Of a stretch of 55,468 nt of DNA, positions 16,644 through 25,579 are shown one piece after another. Under the pieces are notes generated by a model. The model saw only the letters and a list, made by a program, of their open reading frames with translations. It was not told the DNA's origin and ran no database searches. The DNA comes from Streptomyces sp. ISL-94 (lineage in GTDB: Bacteria; Actinomycetota; Actinomycetes; Streptomycetales; Streptomycetaceae). The stretch spans positions 1-55,468 of the forward strand of contig NZ_JAGGOZ010000042.1 in assembly GCF_018614075.1 (NCBI RefSeq), given 5' to 3'. Every line of letters starts with the position of its first letter. The first letter of the stretch is position 1. Both the position numbers and the translations under genes were made by a program.

Positions 16644-17438
16644 GTGCGCGCCTCGCTGATCCAAATCGCAGTGAATGAGGGCGAGTCGGTGTCTTCCCGG
16701 CGGGCCCGGGCGGCCGACCTCGTACGGGACCAAGGCGGCTCCGACCTCGTGGTCCTCCCGGAGCTGTGGACGGTCGGGGCCTTCGCCTACGAACAGTTCC
16801 AGACGGAGGCGGAACCGCTGGACGGCCCGACCTACCAGGCCATGTCCAAGGCCGCGCGCGACGCCGGCGTCTGGCTGCATGCCGGCTCGGTCGTGGAGCG
16901 CGCGGGCGACGGCTCGCTCTACAACACCGCCCTCGTCCTCTCCCCGGCGGGCGAGCTGGCCGCCACCTACCGCAAGATCCACCGCTTCGGCTTCGACCAG
17001 GGCGAGGCCGTGCTCATGTCCGCGGGCGACTCCCTGACCACGGTGGAACTGCCGGAGCAGACCCTCGGCATCGCCACCTGCTACGACCTGCGCTTCCCCG
17101 AGCTGTTCCGCGGACTGGTCGACGCCGGGGCCACCACGATGGTCGTCGCGGCCGGCTGGCCCGCTCGCCGCCGCTCGCACTGGACCCTGCTCAGCCGGGC
17201 GCGCGCCGTGGAGGAGCAGTCGTACGTCCTGGCGTGCGGGCTGGCCGGCACCCACGCGGGCGTCGAGCAGGCGGGCCACAGCCTGGTGGTGGACCCCTGG
17301 GGCGAGGTCCTGGCGGAGGCCGGCCCCGGCGAGACCGTCCTGACCGTCGACCTCGACCCGGCAAAGGTCTCCGACACCCGCACCCAGTTCCCGGCCCTCA
17401 AAGACCGCGTACTGGGCGTTCGCCCCCCGACCCGATGA
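16644..17438 (+). CDS. Nitrilase-superfamily carbon-nitrogen hydrolase (omega-amidase-like)
   Basis: A 264-residue protein with the catalytic triad of the family: Glu40 (VVLPELW), Lys111 (YRKIHRFGF) and Cys146 (TCYDLRFPE), plus the conserved AAGWPARRRSHW and ARAVEEQSYVLACG segments. It hydrolyses a small amide or nitrile in the cytoplasm. Similarity of motif spacing to YafV/omega-amidases suggests an alpha-ketoacid amide or deaminated glutathione type of substrate, which is inference. It starts at GTG 16644. Confidence 0.9.
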   Translation: MRASLIQIAVNEGESVSSRRARAADLVRDQGGSDLVVLPELWTVGAFAYEQFQTEAEPLDGPTYQAMSKAARDAGVWLHAGSVVERAGDGSLYNTALVLSPAGELAATYRKIHRFGFDQGEAVLMSAGDSLTTVELPEQTLGIATCYDLRFPELFRGLVDAGATTMVVAAGWPARRRSHWTLLSRARAVEEQSYVLACGLAGTHAGVEQAGHSLVVDPWGEVLAEAGPGETVLTVDLDPAKVSDTRTQFPALKDRVLGVRPPTR

Positions 17439-17493
17439 CCACACCCACCGCCCCCCGTCCGTAGCCTCGGCCCGCCCCGATCACGCGGTGGCC

Positions 17494-17562
17494 GGTTCCG
17501 TCTCGTCCACCGGAACTAAAGATCATGAACTGGTTCCGGCGCACTAGCCTGTTCCGGAACCA
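17494..17562. promoter_or_regulatory. Clustered GTTCCG inverted repeats upstream of the RHS2 operon
   Basis: Two dyads share the half-site GGTTCCG: GGTTCCG (17494-17500) facing CGGAAC (17511-17516), and TGGTTCCGG (17531-17539) facing CCGGAACCA (17554-17562). The second arm is itself part of the palindrome GTTCCGGAAC. A CACTAGCCT sequence between the arms of the second dyad could be a -10 region. This is a likely operator region for the second toxin locus. Confidence 0.5.
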
Positions 17563-17577
17563 CTGGGGGGTGGACAC

Positions 17578-18177
17578 ATGAGCGGTGACACCGGCAGTGA
17601 CCTGGAGATGGATCCGGTCGCGGTCAAGAACATCACGGACGGGCTCCGCGCAGCCGTAGGTGAGCTGCGTGAGTTCGGCCAGGCAGGCCCGTCCTCTATG
17701 GGCGCCGGCTTCAGCAAGCTGGTGCTGACGGGGATGGAGGCCGGGCACGACAATGTCGCATCCGTCTTCGCGGACCTCTGCATGCGCTGGGAATGGGGTG
17801 TCCGGGGTCTCGTCATGGAAGCGAGCAAGCTGGCCGGCGATCTGAAGATCGCGGCGGGGCTGGTCTGGGAGGAAGACCAGTACCGCGGGGGCACGTTCAA
17901 GGTCGCGGCCAATGCCTTCGTGGGAAACCCCCACGCGGACGAGGACACGGTCGAGCAGCAGTCCTGGGACTCGATCGTGCGGAACCCGGTCGTGCGGGAA
18001 ACTCCGGAGCAGGCCCAGCAGGCGACGGAGGACTTCGACGCGGCCTGGGCCGACGCCAAGCACAAGGTGCTGAACGAGGGCTTTGTCGGCGACCTGGTGG
18101 AGCGGAGCACCGAGTTCGCCGGGATGACGCCCGAAGAACTCGAACGGATCCGCAATCCCGACGGGGCTGAGCGCTGA
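17578..18177 (+). CDS. Helical ESX-type partner protein of RHS2
   Basis: A 199-residue paralogue of the protein at 2652-3209, with the same landmarks: DPVAVKNITDGLRAAVGELRE, MGAGFSKLVLTGMEAGHD, RWEWGVRGL, VWEEDQY and GNPHADEDTVEQQSWDS. It starts at ATG behind GGGGGG and its stop overlaps the RHS2 start (TGATG). No signal peptide. I infer a co-secreted partner or chaperone of RHS2. Unlike locus 1, there is no SseB-like gene before it. Confidence 0.75.
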   Translation: MSGDTGSDLEMDPVAVKNITDGLRAAVGELREFGQAGPSSMGAGFSKLVLTGMEAGHDNVASVFADLCMRWEWGVRGLVMEASKLAGDLKIAAGLVWEEDQYRGGTFKVAANAFVGNPHADEDTVEQQSWDSIVRNPVVRETPEQAQQATEDFDAAWADAKHKVLNEGFVGDLVERSTEFAGMTPEELERIRNPDGAER

Positions 18178-21100
18178 TGGCCGGCAAGGGGTGGCTGGAG
18201 ACCGGCGCCGACCTGGTGGGCGAGGGCCTCGAATGGGCCGGAGACAAGGCGGCGGACAGTCTGGAGGGGATGGGCTGGCAGGGCGGCGCGAAGACGCTCC
18301 GCGGGGCGACGAACTCGGTCGCGAACCTGATCAGTGGCGAAGCCCACGAACTGCAGCTGGGTGAGACCGACGACCACCGTCGGCTGGTCCACGGCAGTGT
18401 GTCCGCGCTCCGCGCCACGGTCGCCCACCTGCGCGACTTCCAGAATGCCTTCGACCAGACCGGGCTGGGCCTCAAAGGCCTCGACGAGGACGGGATCACG
18501 GGCGCCTCGGCGGCCGCCTTCCGCGCCACGGCACAGAAGCAGCCCCCGCGCTGGTTCACGGCCGCGGATGCCTGCGAGACGGCCGCCGGCGCGCTGGAGC
18601 GGTACGCGGACACGGTGGAGTGGGCCCAGGGGCAGGCCCGCGAGGCCCTCGACGCGTACCGGACCGCGGTGAAGACGTCCCAGGCCGCTCACGCCGCGTA
18701 TGCCAAGTGGTGCGACACCTACGAGGCCGCGGTCCGCGACCGGCAGGACCCGCTGCCGGGCCGCCCCATGGGCTTCACCGACCCCGGCGCGGACGGCATC
18801 GCGGCCGCCCGCGACAAGCTCGCCGAGGCCCGCCGCCAGCGCGACGAGGCGGCCAGGGCGGCGGTCGGCGCATTGGAGAAGGCCCGGGACGCGGCTCCGC
18901 CGATGCCTTCGCTGGCCCAGCAGCTCCAGTCCGACGCGTATGTCGAAGGCGTCAGTAAGACCCATCTGCTCGGCGGCGTCGTCAAGGGCACGGTCGGCAT
19001 GGTCTCCTTCGTTCGCTCCCTCGACCCGAACGACCCGTACAACCGCGCGCACCCGGTGGAGTACGTCCAGCAGCTCAAGCTCACCGGCGTCGGCCTGATG
19101 ACCACGGTGAACGACCCGGTCGCAGCCGGTTCGGCCATGCTCGACCAGTTCAAGAAGGACCCGCACGAGTTCGTCGGCAAGCTCCTGCCCGAAGCCCTGG
19201 GCTCGAAGGGCGCGGGCACCGCCAAGAGCCTGACGCGGTTGACCAGGCTGGCGGACGATCTGCCAAGCGGGCCCCGCAAGCCGACCCCCGGTGAGGAGCT
19301 GCGGGAGGCACCGCACGACAAGTCCCGCGAAGCCGACTGCAAGTCCTGCCGGGACGACCCGGTCGACATCGCGACCGGCCGGATGATCCTCCCGCAGACG
19401 GACCTCGTCCTGCCGGGCTCACTACCGCTGACATTCGGCCGAACTTTCGAGTCCTCGTACCGCTCGGGCCGCTGGTTCGGCCCCACCTGGGCTTCCACGG
19501 TCGACCAGCGCCTGGAGTTCGACGCCGAGGGCGTGGTACTGGTCCGCGAGGACGGCAGCCTGCTGGGCTATCCCCACCCTCAGGAGCCCGGCATCCCGGT
19601 GCTCCCGAGCCTCGGCCAGCGCTGGCCCCTCACCCGCGACCCGGACGGCGGCTACACGGTCACGGATCCGGAGTCCGGCCGCGTCCGCCACTTCTCCGAA
19701 GACGGCCGCCTCACCCAGCTCGACGACCGCAACGGCGCGTGGATCGCCTTCACCTACGACGAGGAGTCGGGTGCCCCGCTCGCCCTCTCCCACAGCGGCG
19801 GCTACGAGGTCCGCCTGACCTCAGCGGACGGCCGTATCACCGGCCTCGCCCTGGCCGACGGCACCCACGTACTCCGCTACGGCTACACGGACGGCCACCT
19901 CACGGAGGTCACCAACTCCTCGGGCCTCCCGCTGCGCTTCGCCTATGACGAACTGGGCCGGATCACCTCCTGGACGGACACCAACGACCGGCACTTCGAC
20001 TACGTCTACGACGAGCGGCACCGGTGCATCGCCCAGTCCGGCACCAACGGCCACCTGAACGTCCGGTTCGCCTACGAAGACGGCCTCACCACCCACACCG
20101 ACTCCCTGGGCCACCGCACCCAGTACGTGGTCAACGATCGGGCGCAGGTCGTCGCGGAGACGGACCCGGCCGGGGCGACCACCCGCTTCGAGCACGACGC
20201 CTACAACCGCCTCCTCTCCCGCACCGACCCGCTGGGCCGCACGGTCCGCCTCGCGTACGACGAGTCCGGCCGCCTGACGTCGGTGACCCGCCCGGACGGC
20301 CGGGTCTCGCGCGCCGAGTACAACGAGCTGGGCCTGCCGACACTGGTCGTCAACCCCGACGGCACGACGATCCGCCAGACGTACGACGCGCAGGGCAACC
20401 GCACCTCCCTGACGGACCCGTCCGGAGCCACGACCCGCTTCGGCTACGACGCCCGCGGCCACCTGGCCTCGGTGACGGACGCCCTCGGCCACACGACCAC
20501 GGTCCACTGCGACCCGGCAGGCCGCCTCGTGTCGGCCACCGACCCCCTGGGTGCGACGACGACCTACACCCGAGACCCCTTCGGCCGCCCCACCGCGATC
20601 ACCGACCCCCTGGGCCGCACCACCCACCTGACCTGGAGCGTCGAGGGCCGCCTCCTGCGTCGAATCAACGCCGACGGCAGCTCGGAATCGTGGACGTACG
20701 ACGGCGAGGGGAACTGCCTGACCCATACGGACGAGGTGGGCGGGGTGACGGCATTCGAGTACGGCGACTTCGACCTCCTCACCGCGCGCACCGACCCCGA
20801 CGGTGCCCGTTACTGCTTCACGCACGACACGGAACTCCGCCTGACCGAGGTCACCAACCCCCAAGGGTTGAACTGGCGTTACACCTACGACGTGGCGGGC
20901 CGGCTAGCCGCGGAGACGGACTTCGACGCGCGCACCATCACCTACGACTACGACGCGTCGGGCTCACTCATCTCCCGCGCCAACGCCCTGGGCGAGGCGG
21001 TCGCCTACGCCCGCAACGCCCTCGGCCAGGTCATAGCCAAAACGACGTCGGCTGGTACGACCACGTACACGTACGACGCCTGCGACCGTCCGGCAGCGGT

Positions 21101-22721
21101 GTCCTCTCTCGACTCCACCATCACCTGGCGACGCGACGAGGCCGGCACCGTCCTCTCGGAGACGGTCGACGGCCGCACCCTCACCTTCGCCTACGACGTG
21201 ATGGGCCGTAGGACCACCCGTACCACCCCGACCGGCGCCGTCTCCCACTGGACGTACGACGCAGCCGGCCACCGCACCGCACTCACCACCGCGGGCCGCA
21301 CGCTCACCTTCGAGCGCGACGCCGCGGGCCAGGAACTGACCCGCACGCTGGGCGCAAGCCTCTCCCTCACCCAGGAGTACGACCTCTCCGGCCGCCTGAC
21401 CGCACAGACGGTCATCGGCCAGGACGGCCGTACGCTACAGCGCCGCGGCTATAGCTACCGAGCCGACGGCTGCCTCACCGGCATCGACGACTCCCTCATA
21501 GGCCCCCGCACGTTCACCCTCGACGCGGCAACCCGCGTCACCGCAGTCGAAGCCCCTCGCTGGTCAGAGCGGTACGCCTACGACGAGGCCGGCAACCAGA
21601 CCCATGCCACCTGGCCGGAGCGCCACCCGGGCACGGAAGCCCAGGGCGGGCGCACCTACACCGGCACCCGCATCACCCGCGCCGGCGCGATCCGGTACGA
21701 GCACGACGCCCTCGGCCGCGTCATCCTCCGCCAGAAGACCCGCCTCTCCCGCAAACCGGAGACCTGGCGGTACGAGTGGAACGCGGAAGACCAGCTGGCG
21801 GCCGTCATCACCCCGGACGGCACCCGCTGGCGCTACACCTACGACCCGCTGGGCCGCCGGACAGCCAAGCAACGCCTCTCGGCCGAGGGCACGATAGTCG
21901 AGGAAACGCTCTTCACCTGGGACGGCACCACCCTCTGCGAACAGACCAGTGGCCCGGTCACCCTCACCTGGACCCACAAGGGCCTCCACCCCCTCACCCA
22001 GTCCGAGCACATCGACGACGATTCGGTCGACGACCGCTTCTTCGCGATCGTCACGGACGTGATCGGCACCCCGACCCAGCTCCTGGCCGAAGACGGCACC
22101 ACGGCGTGGCACACCCGCAGCACGCTATGGGGCACAACAACGTGGAACCGCGACGCGACGGCCTATACCCCGCTCCGCTTCCCGGGCCAGTACTACGACC
22201 CGGAGTCGGGCCTCCACCACAACTTCTTCCGTACCTACGACCCCGAAACAGCCCGCTACCTCACCCCGGACCCCCTCGGGCTCATTCCGGCCCCCAATCC
22301 GGCGACCTACGTTCACAATCCCCACACATGGTCCGACCCTCTGGGCCTGGCCCCGTGTGTAGAGGTCACTGAAGGAAAACTGGACTATCTGTTCGACAAG
22401 GACATCAAACAGGATTCCCATAACTCGGCTCGGGCCAAGCAGAACGCCCAACAGCTTCGCAGTATTGGATTCGATGACACCCCTGCATCACGTGAGTACG
22501 TACGCGCCCACCTGGAGGAGGCTACTTCACGAGGGTTCGACCGTACGTTCAGCAATGAATGGGGTGATTATGGTGTGACAACCTCGGTCATAGAAGGGAG
22601 GTTCGGAAGGAGAGAGGTCGAATCCAGCTGGCAAATCATGCCGGACGGCACGCATCGCCTCACTTCGGCAATCTTTAGGGGAGGTAGCTGGTGGACGACC
22701 ATAACCCCTCCTCCGAAGTAG
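18177..22721 (+). CDS. RHS repeat polymorphic toxin RHS2 with type VII-style N-terminus
   Basis: A 1514-residue paralogue of RHS1 with the same architecture. It has a helical WXG-like export region (QPPRWFTAADACETAAGALE, then DTVEWAQGQAREAL), a DUF6531-like segment with a Cys pair just before it (DCKSCRDDPVDIATGRMILPQ), YD/RHS repeats, and the RHS core (RFPGQYYDPESGLHHNFFR...DPLGL, about 1334-1370). The tip, about residues 1392-1514, is unrelated to that of RHS1 and has lower GC (KLDYLFDKDIKQDSHNSARA ... NEWGDYGVTTSVIEG). I do not recognise the toxin fold; the tip resembles C-termini I have seen on other polymorphic toxins but cannot name. The gene 58 bp downstream is the likely immunity gene. 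Confidence 0.92.
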   Translation: MAGKGWLETGADLVGEGLEWAGDKAADSLEGMGWQGGAKTLRGATNSVANLISGEAHELQLGETDDHRRLVHGSVSALRATVAHLRDFQNAFDQTGLGLKGLDEDGITGASAAAFRATAQKQPPRWFTAADACETAAGALERYADTVEWAQGQAREALDAYRTAVKTSQAAHAAYAKWCDTYEAAVRDRQDPLPGRPMGFTDPGADGIAAARDKLAEARRQRDEAARAAVGALEKARDAAPPMPSLAQQLQSDAYVEGVSKTHLLGGVVKGTVGMVSFVRSLDPNDPYNRAHPVEYVQQLKLTGVGLMTTVNDPVAAGSAMLDQFKKDPHEFVGKLLPEALGSKGAGTAKSLTRLTRLADDLPSGPRKPTPGEELREAPHDKSREADCKSCRDDPVDIATGRMILPQTDLVLPGSLPLTFGRTFESSYRSGRWFGPTWASTVDQRLEFDAEGVVLVREDGSLLGYPHPQEPGIPVLPSLGQRWPLTRDPDGGYTVTDPESGRVRHFSEDGRLTQLDDRNGAWIAFTYDEESGAPLALSHSGGYEVRLTSADGRITGLALADGTHVLRYGYTDGHLTEVTNSSGLPLRFAYDELGRITSWTDTNDRHFDYVYDERHRCIAQSGTNGHLNVRFAYEDGLTTHTDSLGHRTQYVVNDRAQVVAETDPAGATTRFEHDAYNRLLSRTDPLGRTVRLAYDESGRLTSVTRPDGRVSRAEYNELGLPTLVVNPDGTTIRQTYDAQGNRTSLTDPSGATTRFGYDARGHLASVTDALGHTTTVHCDPAGRLVSATDPLGATTTYTRDPFGRPTAITDPLGRTTHLTWSVEGRLLRRINADGSSESWTYDGEGNCLTHTDEVGGVTAFEYGDFDLLTARTDPDGARYCFTHDTELRLTEVTNPQGLNWRYTYDVAGRLAAETDFDARTITYDYDASGSLISRANALGEAVAYARNALGQVIAKTTSAGTTTYTYDACDRPAAVSSLDSTITWRRDEAGTVLSETVDGRTLTFAYDVMGRRTTRTTPTGAVSHWTYDAAGHRTALTTAGRTLTFERDAAGQELTRTLGASLSLTQEYDLSGRLTAQTVIGQDGRTLQRRGYSYRADGCLTGIDDSLIGPRTFTLDAATRVTAVEAPRWSERYAYDEAGNQTHATWPERHPGTEAQGGRTYTGTRITRAGAIRYEHDALGRVILRQKTRLSRKPETWRYEWNAEDQLAAVITPDGTRWRYTYDPLGRRTAKQRLSAEGTIVEETLFTWDGTTLCEQTSGPVTLTWTHKGLHPLTQSEHIDDDSVDDRFFAIVTDVIGTPTQLLAEDGTTAWHTRSTLWGTTTWNRDATAYTPLRFPGQYYDPESGLHHNFFRTYDPETARYLTPDPLGLIPAPNPATYVHNPHTWSDPLGLAPCVEVTEGKLDYLFDKDIKQDSHNSARAKQNAQQLRSIGFDDTPASREYVRAHLEEATSRGFDRTFSNEWGDYGVTTSVIEGRFGRREVESSWQIMPDGTHRLTSAIFRGGSWWTTITPPPK

Positions 22722-22779
22722 GGCGGCAGGCTCCGTTTCCGAGTAACAAGCGACCGCATCAGGAAGCAGGCAAATATCC

Positions 22780-23130
22780 ATGGGTGCAGAATTCATCACG
22801 CCGGATCCGGACGAGTTCTTGATTGCTTTCGGCGTTGATGCGGAAATCGTAGGGGATACGTGCCGAATGCTCAGATTCAAGGAGGTTTCCGGCGAAGAGC
22901 TGGAGTTGTCGTACGACAGCATCGCGTGCTCCGTCAATCTGACCTGGAGGCCCACGCCTGGAGTGACATCCCTGAGGATCTTCCGAGAAGGCGCCACGCT
23001 GCTGCGCATCATCGACGAACCGGATGGGGCGGGCGTCCGTGTCGCCTATGCATCAAGCGACACCGCTGGAGAACTGACAGTGAAGATCTTCCCGAGTGTC
23101 GTGATCTCCGATGAGAGTTTGTACACGTAA
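22780..23130 (+). CDS. Candidate immunity protein for RHS2
   Basis: A 116-residue acidic, mostly beta protein (EVSGEELELSYDSIACSVNLTW ... TLLRIIDEPDGAGVRVAYASS) with no known family. It lies 58 bp downstream of RHS2 and shares the reduced GC of the RHS2 toxin tip, as expected if tip and immunity were acquired together. An AGGAAG ribosome binding site precedes the ATG. The function is inferred from position and composition. Confidence 0.7.
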   Translation: MGAEFITPDPDEFLIAFGVDAEIVGDTCRMLRFKEVSGEELELSYDSIACSVNLTWRPTPGVTSLRIFREGATLLRIIDEPDGAGVRVAYASSDTAGELTVKIFPSVVISDESLYT

Positions 23131-23186
23131 TCGCGTCGACGCTGCCGAGACAGCCCGGGCGAAGCTCTGAACTGCCCAGGAGGCGG

Positions 23187-23540
23187 ATGTGGGACGGTAC
23201 GGAGAAGGAAGAAGAGTTTGGAAAGATGCCTCAAGCGGTGCTGGCAGATTCGGCGACGGGCCGGCAGCTGGCGCTGATGAGAGAGCTGTCGTCCGGGGGT
23301 GTTCGGCCCGAGGAATTCGCCTCCTTGTGGCTGGGTGCGCGGAGGGAGGCGCTGCGCGTGGGTGAAACGGATCAGCCCGGTCCTGTCCCACCAGCTCGAT
23401 CAGGTTCTGTATGCATTGGATGACTATCCGATCGATTCAGCCCTTCGGGAAAGCGGGACGTGACGGAGGCGGAGCTGCTCGCCGTCGTGCGGCAGGTGCT
23501 CGCTGCCCTCGACGGGCGGGGCCTCACCGAACCGCGCTGA
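23187..23540 (+). pseudogene. Frameshifted colicin-D-immunity-like gene
   Basis: Read in one frame, the ORF stops at 23423. Two compensating single-base shifts restore a coherent protein: an extra base near 23364-23368 (GAAACGG) and a missing G near 23455-23457. The composite reads GRQLALMRELSSGGVRPEEF ... GER, then ISPVLSHQLDQVLYALDDYP ... ALRESG, then DVTEAELLAVVRQVLAALDG. This order matches the small helical immunity family typified by the colicin D immunity protein (helix, EF...RR helix, Leu-rich helix, 'D...L...VR..L' helix). It is a broken orphan immunity gene, or possibly an intact gene with two sequencing errors. An AGGAGG precedes the ATG. Confidence 0.65.
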
Positions 23541-23565
23541 TCCGGGCCCGCGATAGGTTCTGGCC

Positions 23566-24366
23566 ATGGCTCTGCTCTACGTGACCGATCTGGCGTACCC
23601 GGCGCGCGGGCGTCGGTACTGCGATGAGGACATATTCCTTACCTCTCGGCTGCGGGCGCACTTTCCGATCGCTCTGTGTCATCCCGCCGACGCCGAGGCG
23701 CTGATGCCCGGCTTCGAGGCCGTCGTCGTGCGGAACAGCGGGCCGGTCCTGCACTACCAGGAGGCCTACGACTCCTTCCGCGCGGCGGCGTTGGCCGCCG
23801 GGATCCGGGTCTACAACCCGCTCACCGGGCGCGGCGACATGGCGGGCAAGCAGTACCTCCTCGACCTGACGGCCGCCGGCTACCCGGTCATCCCGACCGT
23901 CGACGACCCGGCCCGGCTGTCGGAGCTGCCGCAGGTCCCCTCGTACGCGGTCAAGCCCAAGCAGGGCGCGGACTCCATCGGCCTCGCCTTCACCGCGGAC
24001 CCGTCCGGCCCGGCCGGGGAGATCCTCATCCAGCCGCGCATCGACTTCGCGTACGAGGTGTCCTTCTACTTCGTCGACGATGCCTTCCAGTACGCGCTGT
24101 ACGCCCCGGACCCCGAACGCCGCTGGGAGCTGCGGCCCTACGACCCGACCGGGGCCGACCTGGCGTTCGCGCGGACGTTCATCGAGTGGAACACCCTCAC
24201 TCACGGCATCCAGCGGGTGGACGCCTGCCGGGCGCCCTCCGGCGAGCTGCTCCTCGTCGAGCTGGAGGACCTCAACCCGTACCTCTCCCTGGACCTGCTC
24301 CCGGCCGAGACCCAGGACGACTTCGTCACCGCGCTCACGGGCTCCCTTCGTTCCTTCCTGTCCTGA
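23566..24366 (+). CDS. ATP-grasp-like conserved hypothetical protein
   Basis: A 266-residue protein. The N-terminal part looks like a pre-ATP-grasp domain (VVVRNSGPVLHYQEAYDSFRAAAL). The middle has a Lys-containing strand (YAVKPKQGADSIGLAF) like the ATP-binding Lys of ATP-grasp enzymes, followed by ILIQPRIDFAYEVSFYFVDD. Near the C-terminus an acidic LLLVELEDLNPYLSLD resembles the ExxxxNP metal-binding end of that fold. This would be a carboxylate-amine ligase type of activity, with substrate unknown. It follows the broken immunity gene by 25 bp but shows normal core composition. Confidence 0.65.
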   Translation: MALLYVTDLAYPARGRRYCDEDIFLTSRLRAHFPIALCHPADAEALMPGFEAVVVRNSGPVLHYQEAYDSFRAAALAAGIRVYNPLTGRGDMAGKQYLLDLTAAGYPVIPTVDDPARLSELPQVPSYAVKPKQGADSIGLAFTADPSGPAGEILIQPRIDFAYEVSFYFVDDAFQYALYAPDPERRWELRPYDPTGADLAFARTFIEWNTLTHGIQRVDACRAPSGELLLVELEDLNPYLSLDLLPAETQDDFVTALTGSLRSFLS

Positions 24367-24479
24367 TCCGGGTCGGTTGAGCAGGGTTGGCGGAATGCCT
24401 GCGTCACCTCTGCGGGGCTTGGCAGACTTCCGGAAGGTCTGTCCGACGGCTTGCGCCCTCTCGCCCCTAGGAGCATCTC

Positions 24480-25337
24480 GTGTCGTCGCAGGAACTCGAC
24501 TTGACGATCACCCCCGAACAGTCCACCTACGGCGTGATCATGACCGTGACCCTGCCGACCGGCCCCGTCCGCCTGCGCATTCCGTCCGGGACGCGGGACG
24601 GCGACCTGGTGCGGGCGCGGGTCGGCGGGCAGGAGGTCTTGGCGCGGATCAGGGTGGCCCCCGCTCAGGGTCAGGGTGCTGTGGCCGCGCCGAGTCCGTT
24701 CCTAGCTTCGACCCAGGCGCAGTCCCAGGTCCCCGGGTGGCCGCCGGCCGGGGCCGCCGGACCGCCGCAGCCCGGGCAGCCCGCCAAGAAGGGCGCCGCC
24801 GGATGGCTGGTGGCGGTCGGGCTCGTCGTGGCCGTGATCATCAGCCTCGTCGTGGTCGGCTCCGGGGACGACAACACCGACGGCAAGGCGTCAGCCTCTT
24901 CGACGCCGACGGCCACGGACACATCCACGCCCACGCCCTCGGGCAGTGCCTGGTCGCCTTCTCCTTATCCGTCCTACAGCCAGTCCTACAGCCCCTCGTA
25001 CAGCCCGTCGTACAGCCCCTCGGCCAGGCCCTCGTACAGCCCCACGTACCCGGCGACCCCCGCCGCGCCCACCCCGTACGACCGGGGCACCTGCCTCAAC
25101 GGGACCCTGCCGGACTCGACGACCGCGACGCGTGTCGACGACGTGGAGGAGGTCTCCTGCTCGGCGTCCGACGCCCACTACCGGGTCATCGGGAGCATCC
25201 CGATGACCTCCGACATGGACCGCTGCGACGACTACCCCAAGACCGAGTACGCCTTCTCGCACCGCTACACCCTCAACGGCGCCGTCATCAACGAATACGT
25301 GTACTGCCTGGTCGGCATCGGCTCGTACGCCCGCTGA
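24480..25337 (+). CDS. Single-pass membrane protein with a DnaJ-C-like N-terminal domain
   Basis: A 285-residue protein starting at GTG behind TAGGAGC. Residues about 1-60 resemble one beta-sandwich repeat of the DnaJ C-terminal peptide-binding domain (LPTGPVRLRIPSGTRDGDLVRARVGGQEV). A Pro/Gln linker and one transmembrane helix (GWLVAVGLVVAVIISLVVVG, about 102-123) follow, then a long Ser/Pro/Tyr/Thr-rich stalk with YSPSYSPS repeats. The extracytoplasmic domain has four Cys, probably two disulfides (GTCLNG, EVSCSAS, DRCDDYP, YVYCLVG). No function is assigned. It is the last gene before the element-interrupted NHL gene. Confidence 0.7.
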   Translation: MSSQELDLTITPEQSTYGVIMTVTLPTGPVRLRIPSGTRDGDLVRARVGGQEVLARIRVAPAQGQGAVAAPSPFLASTQAQSQVPGWPPAGAAGPPQPGQPAKKGAAGWLVAVGLVVAVIISLVVVGSGDDNTDGKASASSTPTATDTSTPTPSGSAWSPSPYPSYSQSYSPSYSPSYSPSARPSYSPTYPATPAAPTPYDRGTCLNGTLPDSTTATRVDDVEEVSCSASDAHYRVIGSIPMTSDMDRCDDYPKTEYAFSHRYTLNGAVINEYVYCLVGIGSYAR

Positions 25338-25397
25338 CCGAACCGCTGACCGGCCTGCTGACCGCAATGGCCGTCGTACGGCCGTGACCGGGCGTTT

Positions 25398-25579
25398 ACG
25401 GGCGGATGGCAAGCTTGAAGCATGAACGATGCCGTCCCGGCGCCCACCCCCGCGCCCGCACCCCGCCGTGCCCGAGTCCGTGCCCCCGAGCTGATCGGCA
25501 AGGGCGGCTGGCTCAACACCGGCGGGAAAGACCTCACCCTCGCCGACCTGCGAGGACGCATTACGATCCTCGATTTCTG
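25398..25579 (+). repeat. attL-side copy of the NHL gene 5' region
   Basis: This native segment contains a 23-bp upstream block (ACGGGCGGATGGCAAGCTTG plus GAAG, overlapping), the ATG and 52 codons. It is about 85% identical by eye to 29833-30017 through CTGCGAGG, then identical only at GATTTCTG. Confidence 0.85.
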
